A program made the position numbers and the translations under genes. Below the pieces are notes generated by a model. That model was given only the letters and a program-made list of their open reading frames with translations. It made no database searches and was not told the origin of the DNA. Below are positions 35,091-43,909 of a DNA stretch of 64,000 nt, in pieces. Position 1 is the stretch's first letter; each line of letters begins with the position of its first letter. Location of the stretch: contig NZ_LT700191.1 of NCBI RefSeq assembly GCF_900155425.1, positions 1,777,700 to 1,841,699 on the forward strand, read 5' to 3'. The stretch comes from Parabacteroides massiliensis (GTDB lineage: Bacteria; Bacteroidota; Bacteroidia; Bacteroidales; Tannerellaceae).

Positions 35091-35912
35091 TTACTTTAGA
35101 TTATAGACTATTCCCTTCATCCATTCTGCCCATTCGGCCGGTTTGCGGCTGTTGTCGAAGGTTTGCCAGGGAATCGGTTTTCCGAAATGGATGCGGAATG
35201 TCTTGTGTTTGCTTTTGAACATCTCGTCGGGCAGGTAGATCATTTCGTAATTCATCTTTATGCCCAATGCTTTCCGCAGATTGGCGAGACGGTAGAAAAA
35301 GTTGGAGTTACGTCCTTCGAAAAACACCGGTACGATGTCCCGCTTGTGTTCTACGGCCTTTTGGATAAACGACTTTTTCCATTCAGTGTCCTGTATCTTC
35401 CCGTTTTGTTTGCGTGAGCATAAGCCGGCGGGGAAAGTGATGATCTGATTGTCCGAAGCGTAAGCTTCTTCGATCAGCTCGGCGTTCTTTTTCCCTTGTG
35501 CTCCATGTTTGTTAATGGGAACGAAGATCGATCTCAGGTTGGACAGGTAGAGCAGCAGATCATTCACCAGATATCGTATCTTCCCGTCGAAATGCCCTCC
35601 GATAATGGCCGAAAGGCAAATTCCGTCCAGCCCGCCCAACGGATGGTTGGAGGCGAATATGTATCGTCCGCCGGTAGGAATATTCTCTTCGTTTACCAAT
35701 TCCAGATTCAAATCGAAATATCCGATCAACTCCTGCATGAACGCTACCCCGTCTTTATCGTGATACCGGCGGAGGATGTCGTTCAGTTCATCCTGATGGA
35801 CAGTACGGATCAGATAGCGGACTACAAAGCCAGGGATCTTACGGGCGGCCGAAGGCGCCTTTTGTTGTAATACCTGTTTGATGTCTATCTGTGTAATACC
35901 TTCTTGTGTCAT
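35091..35912 (-). CDS. glsA: GlsA-like O-acyltransferase (PlsC family)
   Basis: A 273-residue acyltransferase starting at the ATG at 35912. The PlsC-type motif is FASNHPLGGLDGICLSAIIG (NHxxxxxD), followed by KIRYLVNDLL, VPINKHG, ITFPAGLCSRKQNG and VPVFFEGRNSNFFYRL. In glycine-lipid synthesis GlsA adds the second acyl chain to the hydroxyl of the N-acyl glycine made by GlsB. The promoter at 35936-35964 would drive glsA-glsB. It could in principle be a generic lysophosphatidate acyltransferase; the pairing favours glsA. Confidence 0.84.
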   Translation of the reverse strand: MTQEGITQIDIKQVLQQKAPSAARKIPGFVVRYLIRTVHQDELNDILRRYHDKDGVAFMQELIGYFDLNLELVNEENIPTGGRYIFASNHPLGGLDGICLSAIIGGHFDGKIRYLVNDLLLYLSNLRSIFVPINKHGAQGKKNAELIEEAYASDNQIITFPAGLCSRKQNGKIQDTEWKKSFIQKAVEHKRDIVPVFFEGRNSNFFYRLANLRKALGIKMNYEMIYLPDEMFKSKHKTFRIHFGKPIPWQTFDNSRKPAEWAEWMKGIVYNLK

Positions 35913-35935
35913 TTTCACATAACTCTTACGGATGG

Positions 35936-35964
35936 CAAAGATAGGGTTAATAATTAAAAGTCAA
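35936..35964 (-). promoter_or_regulatory. Promoter of glsA-glsB
   Basis: On the minus strand TTG (35964-35962), 18 bp, TATCTTTG (35943-35936); the leader to 35912 is about 20 nt. Confidence 0.65.
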
Positions 35965-36226
35965 TGCTTTCGGGAAAAGTTTTTAAGTACCGGCTACAAC
36001 AATTTGCGTTGCATTTCTGTTCTTATAAATTAGTATGGAAGTGTGGATTATGATGATACGGTCGTGAAGGGGTGTAAAACCTTAGTTTAAAAATAGATAT
36101 AAAAAAGATTAGAGCTCTCCGATAATACATTTTTAACATTTACGGTTCCTTGTTTTTACTTTTTTTGTGTAAATATTAAATTAAAAGACGCGTTATTTGT
36201 AACGTTAAAACGAGAGATTTATTGAT
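35965..36226. other. AT-rich spacer before rprX
   Basis: This is the rest of the divergent 314-bp spacer between glsA and rprX. It is very AT-rich, with T runs near 36150-36165, but I see no convincing -33/-7 pair for rprX, no hairpin with a T run and no reading frame. Confidence 0.4.
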
Positions 36227-37780
36227 ATGAGGAAGTCTACGATTTGGTTGCTTGCGGTGGTGATAGCTTTTGCCTTTGCCGGTTTACTCTTTTTGCAGGT
36301 AAAATATGTAAGCATCATACTCAAAAAAAGTAGCGAGCAGTTCAATGAAACTGTCAAACGATCGATGCACCAAGTCTCGAAAAACCTGGAGCTTGACGAA
36401 ACGGCCCGGTATCTGGAAGAAGATCTCAGCCGTGACGAGGCCAACAATTATCTATACCAGAACGAACAAAGCGGTCTTGGCGGTGGAATCATCACCGAGA
36501 AAAAGTATAAGATGCAGTTCACCAATGCCGATGGGACTGTAGAGCATATTGAGTTCCATAGCGACATCCGGACACGTAAATTCGAACCGCTTTCGTCGTT
36601 GGGCAGCAATAAGGCGCCTAACAGCATCGTGAGCACGTCAAAAGATTTGCAACAGACGTTGAAACGTCGTTATCAGTATCAGAGTGGGTTGTTTAACGAA
36701 GTGATTTTGAATATTTTACATACAGCAAGTCTGAAGCCGATCGAAGAACGGATCGATTTTAAAAAGCTGAATAATTACTTAAAATCAGAATTTGTTAACA
36801 ACGGATTGAACCTGCCGTTCGTTTTTGCTGTTATTAACAAAGACGGAAAGATCGTGTATCAGAACGGAGAGATTCCTCCTGTATCAGACGTGATTCAGCA
36901 GGTGTTATTCCCCAACGATCCACCTTCGAAGCAGAACTACCTGAAAGTGTATTTCCCGACGAAGGGCGATTACATTTCGAGTTCTGTAACATTTATCGTA
37001 CCGTCGATCATCTTCTCGCTGATACTTTTGGTGACGTTTATCTTTACCATTTATATCGTGTTCCGCCAGAAGAGACTTTCGGAAATGAAGAACGATTTTA
37101 TCAACAATATGACACACGAACTGAAGACACCGGTTTCGACCATCTCGCTTGCCGCGCAGATGCTGAAGGATTCGGACATCACGAAGAGCCCCGACGTGTT
37201 CAAGCATATATCGGGCGTGATCAACGACGAGACGAAACGATTGGGCTTCCTGGTGGAAAAAGTTCTGCAAATGTCGCTGTTTGAACGTCAGAAAGCAGCT
37301 CTCAAGCTGAAGGAAGTGGATGCAAACGATTTGCTGGCAAGCGTCGCCAACACATTCGCGCTGAAAGTCGAGAAGTATGACGGCACGATCGATATCGACC
37401 TGCAGGCCGAAGATTCGGATATCTACGTGGATGAGATGCACATCACGAACGTGTTGTTCAACCTGTTGGACAACGCCGTGAAGTATCGTCGCCTCGAAGT
37501 GCCGCTGACGCTGATGTGCCGTACCTGGAACGAGAACGGCAAGTTGTTGATATCGATCGAGGACAACGGTATCGGGATCAAGAAAGAATACCTCAAGAAA
37601 GTATTCGACCGCTTCTTCCGCGTACCGACAGGAAACGTGCACGACGTGAAAGGGTTCGGCCTCGGACTTGCTTACGTCCGTAAAATAGTGGAGGACCATA
37701 AGGGTACGATCCGTGCCGAAAGTGGATCCGGAAATGTAGGAACGAAATTTATTATTACTTTACCTCTTATAAAAAGTTAG
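36227..37780 (+). CDS. rprX: Sensor histidine kinase RprX
   Basis: A 517-residue membrane kinase. Two membrane helices (about residues 5-28 and 248-275) bracket a periplasmic sensor domain. HisKA has MTHELKTPVSTISLAAQML with the phospho-accepting His. The catalytic domain shows NVLFNLLDNAVKY, SIEDNGIGI and GFGLGLAYVRKIVEDHKG. It matches the RprX/RprY two-component system described in Bacteroides fragilis. It is 2 bp upstream of rprY, so the pair is co-transcribed. Confidence 0.9.
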   Translation: MRKSTIWLLAVVIAFAFAGLLFLQVKYVSIILKKSSEQFNETVKRSMHQVSKNLELDETARYLEEDLSRDEANNYLYQNEQSGLGGGIITEKKYKMQFTNADGTVEHIEFHSDIRTRKFEPLSSLGSNKAPNSIVSTSKDLQQTLKRRYQYQSGLFNEVILNILHTASLKPIEERIDFKKLNNYLKSEFVNNGLNLPFVFAVINKDGKIVYQNGEIPPVSDVIQQVLFPNDPPSKQNYLKVYFPTKGDYISSSVTFIVPSIIFSLILLVTFIFTIYIVFRQKRLSEMKNDFINNMTHELKTPVSTISLAAQMLKDSDITKSPDVFKHISGVINDETKRLGFLVEKVLQMSLFERQKAALKLKEVDANDLLASVANTFALKVEKYDGTIDIDLQAEDSDIYVDEMHITNVLFNLLDNAVKYRRLEVPLTLMCRTWNENGKLLISIEDNGIGIKKEYLKKVFDRFFRVPTGNVHDVKGFGLGLAYVRKIVEDHKGTIRAESGSGNVGTKFIITLPLIKS

Positions 37781-37782
37781 TT

Positions 37783-38514
37783 ATGGAAGAAAAACTAAAA
37801 ATCTTCTTTTGCGAAGACGACGAAAACCTGGGTATGCTATTAAGAGAATACTTGCAGGCAAAAGGTTATGTGACTGACCTCTTCTCCGATGGAGAAGCCG
37901 GTTACAAAGGTTTCACCAAAGGCAAATATGACCTTTGCGTACTTGACGTGATGATGCCGAAAAAAGACGGCTTCACACTGGCTCAGGAAATCCGTTCAAT
38001 CAACCCTGATATCCCTGTTATCTTCCTTACGGCCAAGACTATGAAGGAAGATATCCTGGAAGGTTTCAAAATCGGTGCAGACGATTATCTGACAAAACCT
38101 TTCAGCATGGAAGAACTCTTGCTTCGTATCGAAGCGATCCTTCGCCGCGTGAAAGGCAAGAAGATGAAAGATATTCCTTTCTACAAGTTAGGAAACTTCT
38201 TGTTCGATACCCAGAAACAGACATTGGCTATCGGCGACAAGGTTACGAAGCTGACAACGAAGGAATGTGAACTCCTGAGTCTCCTTTGCGCACATGCAAA
38301 TGAAATTCTGGAACGTAATTATGCACTGAAGACAATCTGGGTGGACGATAACTACTTCAATGCCCGCAGTATGGACGTATATATCACGAAACTTCGCAAG
38401 CTGTTGAAAGATGATCCGGGAATCGAAATCATCAACATTCACGGTAAGGGCTACAAGCTGATCACTCCTTCAGGAGAAGAAGCTGCCCGTGAAGAAGGCA
38501 TCCAGGTTCTTTAA
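37783..38514 (+). CDS. rprY: Response regulator RprY (OmpR family)
   Basis: A 243-residue regulator. The receiver domain has the acidic pair in FFCEDDEN, phospho-acceptor Asp55 in CVLDVMMPK and Lys104 in DDYLTKPF. The OmpR-type winged helix follows from about residue 135 (LTTKECELLSLLCAHANEIL, RSMDVYITKLRKLLKDDPGI, NIHGKGYKL). It should be phosphorylated by RprX. The target genes are unknown from this window. Confidence 0.92.
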   Translation: MEEKLKIFFCEDDENLGMLLREYLQAKGYVTDLFSDGEAGYKGFTKGKYDLCVLDVMMPKKDGFTLAQEIRSINPDIPVIFLTAKTMKEDILEGFKIGADDYLTKPFSMEELLLRIEAILRRVKGKKMKDIPFYKLGNFLFDTQKQTLAIGDKVTKLTTKECELLSLLCAHANEILERNYALKTIWVDDNYFNARSMDVYITKLRKLLKDDPGIEIINIHGKGYKLITPSGEEAAREEGIQVL

Positions 38515-38549
38515 AACCGGAGTTTAACCGGATACAAACAACACAGACG

Positions 38550-38612
38550 AGCGCAAAGTGATGCAGATGTTATTATCTATAAAAGGTAAGTCTGCGTTGC
38601 TTTGCGCTTTTT
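38550..38612 (+). terminator. Terminator after rprY
   Basis: AGCGCAAAG (38550-38558) pairs with CTTTGCGCT (38600-38608), with inner TGCAGA/TCTGCG pairing, followed by a T run. Confidence 0.75.
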
Positions 38613-38615
38613 GCT

Positions 38616-38623
38616 TATATTTG
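38616..38623 (+). promoter_or_regulatory. surE: -7 box of surE
   Basis: TATATTTG, 19 bases before the ATG at 38643. It sits directly after the rprY terminator, whose right arm occupies the -33 position. Confidence 0.5.
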
Positions 38624-38642
38624 TGTGTAATTAAATGAAGAT

Positions 38643-39419
38643 ATGATGAACGATAGACCGCTTATTCTGATTACAAATGATGACGGCGTAGGAGCCAAAG
38701 GAATAAAAGAATTGACCGAGTGCCTCCGGGATCTGGGGGATATTGTGGTTTTTGCTCCCGACGGGCCTCGTTCGGGAATGGCAAGCGCAATCACTTCGAT
38801 CGTGCCGATCAAGTACACATTGGTAAAGAAAGAAAAAGGGCTGACGATCTATAGCTGTACCGGAACTCCGGTCGATTGCGTGAAGCTGGCCATCAACGAA
38901 GTGCTGGAACACAAGCCCGACTTGTTGGTCTCCGGGATCAATCATGGAGGCAACCATGCTATTTGTGTCCACTATTCCGGAACGATGGGGGCAGCTGCCG
39001 AAGGATGCGTGTTCGGCATACCCTCGATGGGGGTGTCGCTTTTGGATCATCGTGCGGATGCGGATTTTACCGAGAGTTGCCGTTTAGGGCGCATGCTTGC
39101 AAGGCGGGTCATAAAAGAAGGATTGCCGCATGGTACTTATCTGAACCTGAATGTCCCCAATATCCCGAACGTAAAAGGTATGAAGGCATGCAGGCAGGCG
39201 GACGGACGTTGGACCAATGAATTCAAACGTTCGGAAAATGCGACGGGCGAACCTGTGTTCTGGCTTACCGGTGCATTCGAAAATGCCAAACCGATCCATG
39301 CCGACAACGACACATTGGCGCTCGACAGTGGCTACGCTTCGCTTGTTCCTTGCAAGATAGATGTGACGGACTATGATTTTTTAGCACAGCTAAAAAATCA
39401 GTTGAAAGTTGAGAGTTGA
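38643..39419 (+). CDS. surE: 5'/3'-nucleotidase SurE
   Basis: A 258-residue metal-dependent phosphatase. The Asp pair is in [18 protein letters not shown], the Ser/Asn ligands in RSGMASAIT and [11 protein letters not shown]. It dephosphorylates nucleoside monophosphates. Two adjacent ATGs (38643, 38646) are possible starts. The last codons, QLKVES and the stop, are encoded by the left arm of an AACTTTC-type hairpin, so the C terminus seems to have been set by the repeat. Confidence 0.93.
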   Translation: MMNDRPLILITNDDGVGAKGIKELTECLRDLGDIVVFAPDGPRSGMASAITSIVPIKYTLVKKEKGLTIYSCTGTPVDCVKLAINEVLEHKPDLLVSGINHGGNHAICVHYSGTMGAAAEGCVFGIPSMGVSLLDHRADADFTESCRLGRMLARRVIKEGLPHGTYLNLNVPNIPNVKGMKACRQADGRWTNEFKRSENATGEPVFWLTGAFENAKPIHADNDTLALDSGYASLVPCKIDVTDYDFLAQLKNQLKVES

Positions 39420-39479
39420 AAGAGTATCAGCATTGTCGGCATTTCCAACTTTCAACTTTCAACTCTCAACTTTCAACTG
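39399..39479. repeat. AACTTTC-type hairpin with perfect 24-bp arms between surE and lpxB
   Basis: The left arm (39399-39422) and right arm (39456-39479) are perfect reverse complements made of GTTGAAA and AACTTTC 7-mers. An extra AACTTTC unit precedes the right arm. The loop contains TCAGCATTG, as at 17260. The surE stop is in the left arm, and lpxB begins 8 bases after the right arm. Confidence 0.75.
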
Positions 39480-39486
39480 AAAAAAT

Positions 39487-40620
39487 ATGAAATATTTTTT
39501 AATAGCGGGCGAAGCTTCCGGTGATCTGCATGCCTCCAACCTGATGGCAGCACTGAAGAAGCAGGATGCCGAAGCGGATTTTCGTTTCTTGGGCGGCGAT
39601 CTTATGCAGGCAGTCGGAGGGACGCTGGTGAAACATTACAGGGATATGGCTTTCATGGGCTTTATCCCCGTATTGCTCAATCTCCGTACGATCCTGAACA
39701 ATATGAAAGCCTGCCAGGAGGAAATCCGGAAGTACAGGCCCGATGTGGTGATCCTGATCGATTATCCGGGGTTCAATTTGAAAATAGCCAAATATGTGAA
39801 GACGCAGTTAGGGCTGCCGGTCTATTATTATATTTCTCCTAAAATATGGGCCTGGAAGCAGTATCGCATCAAGGATTTCCGTCGCTATGTAGACCGGATG
39901 TTCTGCATCCTGCCTTTCGAAGTGGAGTTTTTCCACAAGCTCGACTATCCGGTAGATTATGTGGGCAACCCTTCGGTCGATTCGGTTGCCGGCTATATGG
40001 AAAAACAGGCGGCTGTACCGGATACTTTCCGCGCGGACGAACAATTGGACGAACGCCCCGTACTGGCGCTGTTGGCTGGTAGCCGTCGGCAGGAGATCAA
40101 AGACAATCTGCCGACCATGCTGAAGGTGGCAGCCGCCTATCCGGACTACCAACCCGTGATTGCCGGTGCTCCCGGCCTGGAACCGGAATATTACAGGCAA
40201 TATATCGGCGATGCGGATGTCAGGATCGTTTTCGGTAAGACCTATCCTCTCCTCAGCCATAGTGATGCGGCACTGGTCACATCAGGGACAGCTACGCTCG
40301 AAACATCGCTTTTCCGTGTCCCGCAAGTCGTCTGCTATTATGTTGCGGCCGGCCGGTTGGCAAGTTTTATTTTCCGCCATTTCTTCCACACCAAATACAT
40401 CTCACTGGTCAACCTGATAGCCGGACGCGAAGTGGTGCAGGAGTTGTTCGGAGCCAGGTTCTCATACGGTCATATACACGATGAACTGGGGCGCGTTTTG
40501 AATGATCCGGCCTACCGTAACCGTATGCTCGACGGCTACGACGAGATGATCCGCCTGCTTGGAAAGCCTGGCGCTTCCCGCCGCACAGCGGAGCTTATCT
40601 ATCAATCACTGAAGTATTAA
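39487..40620 (+). CDS. lpxB: Lipid-A-disaccharide synthase
   Basis: A 377-residue GT19 glycosyltransferase that joins UDP-2,3-diacylglucosamine and lipid X to form the lipid A disaccharide at the inner membrane. Motifs: YFLIAGEASGDLHASNLMAAL at the N terminus, GFIPVLLNLRTIL, VILIDYPGFNLKIAKYVK, YYISPKIWAWKQYRIK, DYVGNPSVDSV, LLAGSRRQEIKDNLPTML, and the acceptor/donor region LVTSGTATLETSLFRVPQVVCYY. Confidence 0.96.
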   Translation: MKYFLIAGEASGDLHASNLMAALKKQDAEADFRFLGGDLMQAVGGTLVKHYRDMAFMGFIPVLLNLRTILNNMKACQEEIRKYRPDVVILIDYPGFNLKIAKYVKTQLGLPVYYYISPKIWAWKQYRIKDFRRYVDRMFCILPFEVEFFHKLDYPVDYVGNPSVDSVAGYMEKQAAVPDTFRADEQLDERPVLALLAGSRRQEIKDNLPTMLKVAAAYPDYQPVIAGAPGLEPEYYRQYIGDADVRIVFGKTYPLLSHSDAALVTSGTATLETSLFRVPQVVCYYVAAGRLASFIFRHFFHTKYISLVNLIAGREVVQELFGARFSYGHIHDELGRVLNDPAYRNRMLDGYDEMIRLLGKPGASRRTAELIYQSLKY

Positions 40621-40708
40621 CATCTTTTATCAACAATCTTTGCAGCATTTACAGTGTGTTTATCATCTCTTTTTTTAGAAAGAAAAATAAACAAATTAGA
40701 TACATGTT

Positions 40709-41443
40709 ATGAAGACGTTGAAAAGTTTTATGCTATTGATTGGAATCTTGTTGGGTTCCACAGCTTTTTATTCTTGTTTGGATAATGACGACGCTTACAG
40801 CGAGTTTTGGAAAAATAGTATCCAAGCGATTGTGACGGTAAAACCATTGAGTAATAATTCTTACTACATGCAGCTCGACGACAGTACGACGCTGTTCCCG
40901 ACAAATTCCTATATGCCTGAGAATTTGAAGGAAATCCGTGCAGCCATTATATATAAGAACGACGAGAAGAAGACCGAAGGTTATGATCAGTCTGTTCAGG
41001 TGCTAAGAATGGACACTCTTCTGACCAAACCGATCGCTCCTGATCTGGGATCGGAAAATGATTCTTATTACGGAACGGACATGCTGGCCTTGAATGGCGG
41101 CAGCATCTGGTCTAAAAGCGGTGTGTGGATCGAGGACGGATATATCACGTTCGATTTCTATATCCAAAGAGGATATGACGACAATGTCAAACATTTCATA
41201 AACCTGGTACAGGCTAACAGTGCTGATCCGTATGAACTGGAATTCCGCCATAACGCCTATGGCGATACTGACTCGTCCATCAGGCCTTCAGCCGGCTTGG
41301 TCTCCTTCAAATTGGATAAGTTGCCGAGCACGGAAGGTAAGACGGTGAAGCTGAAGATCAAATATAAGTCTTTCGTTTCGAACGATTATAAAACCATTGA
41401 GTTGGACTACAAATCAAAAGATACGGGAAATACAGAAGAATAA
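40709..41443 (+). CDS. NigD-like lipoprotein
   Basis: A 244-residue lipoprotein. The N terminus MKTLKSFMLLIGILLGSTAF is followed by the lipobox ending at Cys in FYSCLDNDD; the acidic residues after the Cys suggest surface export in Bacteroidetes. The body resembles the NigD family (N-terminal OB-like then beta-sandwich; IQAIVTVKPLSNNSYYMQLDDSTTLFPTN). NigD was named for a bacteriocin-linked operon in Prevotella, but the general function is unknown. It is a single gene with its own terminator. Confidence 0.82.
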   Translation: MKTLKSFMLLIGILLGSTAFYSCLDNDDAYSEFWKNSIQAIVTVKPLSNNSYYMQLDDSTTLFPTNSYMPENLKEIRAAIIYKNDEKKTEGYDQSVQVLRMDTLLTKPIAPDLGSENDSYYGTDMLALNGGSIWSKSGVWIEDGYITFDFYIQRGYDDNVKHFINLVQANSADPYELEFRHNAYGDTDSSIRPSAGLVSFKLDKLPSTEGKTVKLKIKYKSFVSNDYKTIELDYKSKDTGNTEE

Positions 41444-41486
41444 TAACCTTCCCACATAACTTTTATTTTTATCATTTAGTTCAGGG

Positions 41487-41521
41487 AGAGAGGCATCGGG
41501 ATGATGTCTCTCTTTTTTTTA
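41487..41521 (+). terminator. Terminator after the NigD-like gene
   Basis: AGAGAGGCATC (41487-41497) pairs with GATGTCTCTCT (41503-41513) with one G-T pair, followed by eight T. Confidence 0.88.
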
Positions 41522-41573
41522 TTTTTATCCGGATAAAAATGCAACGTTTCTCCGGTTGCTCTCGTTTATATAT

Positions 41574-42122
41574 ATGAAAATGGAAGAAACAAATACATAT
41601 CTGATCGAGGGGTGCCGGCGTGGTGACCGGACTGCGCAACTTGCCCTTTACAAGCAATTCGCGAGACGGTTGTATGTCGCCTGTCTGCGTATTGTCGGTA
41701 ACGCGCCGGAGGCGGAGGAGGCGATGCAGGATTCTTTTCTGAAGATTTTCACCCGCCTGGACCAGTATCAGGATGGACAAAGTTTCGAAGCATGGATGCA
41801 CCGCATAGCCGTCCATACAGCCATTGATTACGTGCGCCGGCAGGCGCCCGATTGGGAAGAACTTTCGGACAACTACACCGAGCCCGACGATGACGGGCCG
41901 GATGAAGAGGAAATCCGCTATTCGGTCGCCCAGGTGAAGGAAGCCTGCAAGAAACTGCCGGCCGGCTATCGCGTAATACTCTCGCTCTACCTCTTTGAGG
42001 GATATGATATGGAAGAGATAGCCTCCATCCTGAAGATTCAGCCGGCGAGCGTACGCAGCCAGTATCTCAGGGCAAAGCGCAAATTGTTGGATATAATAGC
42101 AGCAAATAAAGAAAATGGATAA
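41574..42122 (+). CDS. ECF-type RNA polymerase sigma factor
   Basis: A 182-residue sigma-70 family factor from the ATG at 41574; a longer frame starts at a TTG at 41556. Region 2 has LYKQFARRLYVACLRIVGNAPEAEEAMQDSFLKIFTRL; region 4 has LPAGYRVILSLYLFEGYDMEEIASILKIQPASVRSQYLRAKRKLLDII. The next gene overlaps it by 8 bp and encodes a membrane protein in the position of an anti-sigma factor. The target promoters are not known; the third gene of the operon is a likely member of its regulon. Confidence 0.92.
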   Translation: MKMEETNTYLIEGCRRGDRTAQLALYKQFARRLYVACLRIVGNAPEAEEAMQDSFLKIFTRLDQYQDGQSFEAWMHRIAVHTAIDYVRRQAPDWEELSDNYTEPDDDGPDEEEIRYSVAQVKEACKKLPAGYRVILSLYLFEGYDMEEIASILKIQPASVRSQYLRAKRKLLDIIAANKENG

Positions 42123-42684
42123 ACTGAAAAATTTCATAGACACGAACCGTGAAGCATTTGAAGACGACCTGTTACCTGAAGGCCACTTCGAGCGCTTCGA
42201 GCAGAAGCTGGCTGTTCCGCGCAAAAGCCGGGCTACGTTGTATGGCCTTTGGGCTTTTGCCGCGGCAGCTTGCATCGCTCTGCTGTTCCTCTTCAAACTG
42301 CCAGGTGGCACGTCTTTGCATACGCAGCCCGGACAGATGGCCACGGGGCAGCATGCTTGCGAGGTGAAAGAGGAGATTGAAGAGCTTCGTCTCTATTACA
42401 ACATGCAGATGAGCGACATCATTTCGCAGATGCAGGCGATGTATAAACTGCAACGGATTCCCGGAGCGGAGGATCTCTTGAAAGAGACAAAACGTGTCCT
42501 GACAGACAATTATATGTTCGAGGAAACGGTTCTTCCGATCCTGCCATGCTCCAATGCCGGGCTTTATGCCATGAACCTGCATTACAGCACCAGCCTGGAA
42601 AGTCTCAACATCATGCTGAAGCAGATGGAGAATATGAAGACAACGGATAATAATAATTTTAATAATAAACAGACAAACAAATGA
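42115..42684 (+). CDS. Single-pass membrane protein, candidate anti-sigma factor
   Basis: A 189-residue protein with no family I recognise. A cytoplasmic-like N-terminal stretch (MDKLKNFIDTNREAFEDDLLPEGHFERFEQKL) precedes one membrane helix near residues 42-62 (GLWAFAAAACIALLFLFKL). A mostly helical external part follows, ending in Asn-rich NNFNNKQTNK. Overlap with the sigma gene on one side and the exported protein on the other (4 bp, ATGA) fits an anti-sigma factor. This is inferred from context. Confidence 0.65.
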   Translation: MDKLKNFIDTNREAFEDDLLPEGHFERFEQKLAVPRKSRATLYGLWAFAAAACIALLFLFKLPGGTSLHTQPGQMATGQHACEVKEEIEELRLYYNMQMSDIISQMQAMYKLQRIPGAEDLLKETKRVLTDNYMFEETVLPILPCSNAGLYAMNLHYSTSLESLNIMLKQMENMKTTDNNNFNNKQTNK

Positions 42685-43820
42685 AAGCAACTCGTCAACA
42701 TTCAGTGGCCGGCAAGCAGTCCTTATTCAGACCTTGCCTGCTTATGCTCCTGGTTTTGTTTTGCAGCTTACCCGGTTGGGGCAGCAAACAGGAAAGCATC
42801 AAGAAAAAGGAATTCAACAAAAGTTTCAATGTCGATAAGAGCGACATCCTGCAAGTGGACAACCGCTACGGAAACATAACGGTCACGCATTGGAGCAAGA
42901 GCGAAGTTTCTATCCGTGTCGTAATCGAGGCGAAAGCCCGCAATGACGAAAGGGCGCAGGCCATCATCGACCGTGTCAATATCCGGATGGAAAAGATGGG
43001 CAATACGGTCTCGGCTGTCACCAGCTTGAAGTCGCAAAACGGAAACGGCGGCTCCAACGAATCCTTCACCATCAACTACTATGTCAGTATGCCGTCCGAA
43101 CTGACCTGCGACCTGACGCAGAAGTACGGTAATATCAGCATGCCGGAAAACAATAAAGGGAAATGCGACCTGCATGTCAAATACGGTAATCTCAATGGCG
43201 GTAATTTCACGGGACCTCTTAACATAGACGTGCAATATGGCAATATGGATATTTCCGATGTCGACAATGCGACTTTGGGGCTGGCCTATTGCGGCAAATC
43301 CTCTGTTCGCAATGCGTCACAACTGAATGTCGACAGCAAATACTCCAACCTCAATCTTGGAAAAATCCAGAAAATGAATGTCGAAGCCAAATACGGTGAC
43401 ATCCATATCGACAGGCTGGACAACGGCTATATGGAGCTGAAGTACGGGAATTGCAAGATAGACGAGTTGAGACAAGGCATCAATGTCGATGAATTGAGCT
43501 ACAGCACGCTTACCATCAAAGACCTTGCCAGCAATTTCGACAAAGTCAACGTGGATGCCCGCTACGGCAACCTGAATATTTATATCGATGTGAACGCTTC
43601 CTTCCGTGTCGTTGCCAACAACATGAAATATGGCAATTGCAAGATTCAAGGCGAATTCAATATCCAACGTCGTAACCAGGACGATAACTCGGTCGGATTC
43701 GATAGCCGCGACGACCAGAAGAACAAAAACAACTACACCCTCGATGTCAACAATGGCAAAAACGGCCGTATCAATTTCGAAGGAAACAGTTATAGCAATA
43801 TAAAGGTGATTGCGAAATAA
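42681..43820 (+). CDS. Exported YGN-repeat (DUF4097-like) beta-solenoid protein
   Basis: A 379-residue protein with an N-terminal export segment (PCLLMLLVLFCSLPGWGSKQ). The body contains about ten copies of a roughly 20-residue unit centred on KYGN (DNRYGNITV, QKYGNISM, VKYGNLNG, VQYGNMDI, SKYSNLNL, AKYGDIHI, LKYGNCKI, ARYGNLNI, MKYGNCKI). Regular spacing suggests a right-handed beta solenoid like DUF4097 proteins. These often sit with sigma/anti-sigma pairs and are thought to be envelope stress outputs. No enzyme motif is seen. Confidence 0.75.
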   Translation: MKATRQHSVAGKQSLFRPCLLMLLVLFCSLPGWGSKQESIKKKEFNKSFNVDKSDILQVDNRYGNITVTHWSKSEVSIRVVIEAKARNDERAQAIIDRVNIRMEKMGNTVSAVTSLKSQNGNGGSNESFTINYYVSMPSELTCDLTQKYGNISMPENNKGKCDLHVKYGNLNGGNFTGPLNIDVQYGNMDISDVDNATLGLAYCGKSSVRNASQLNVDSKYSNLNLGKIQKMNVEAKYGDIHIDRLDNGYMELKYGNCKIDELRQGINVDELSYSTLTIKDLASNFDKVNVDARYGNLNIYIDVNASFRVVANNMKYGNCKIQGEFNIQRRNQDDNSVGFDSRDDQKNKNNYTLDVNNGKNGRINFEGNSYSNIKVIAK

Positions 43821-43851
43821 GCCTTACCATCATGGTATCGGACAAATGAAA

Positions 43852-43884
43852 GAAGCCCCGGCATCCAAACGATACCGGGGCTTC
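43852..43884. terminator. Terminator between the YGN-repeat gene and the DUF1080 gene
   Basis: GAAGCCCCGG (43852-43861) and CCGGGGCTTC (43875-43884) form a perfect stem between the two convergent genes. Confidence 0.8.
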
Positions 43885-43909
43885 CTTATTTTGATTAAAG
43901 AACGACTGC

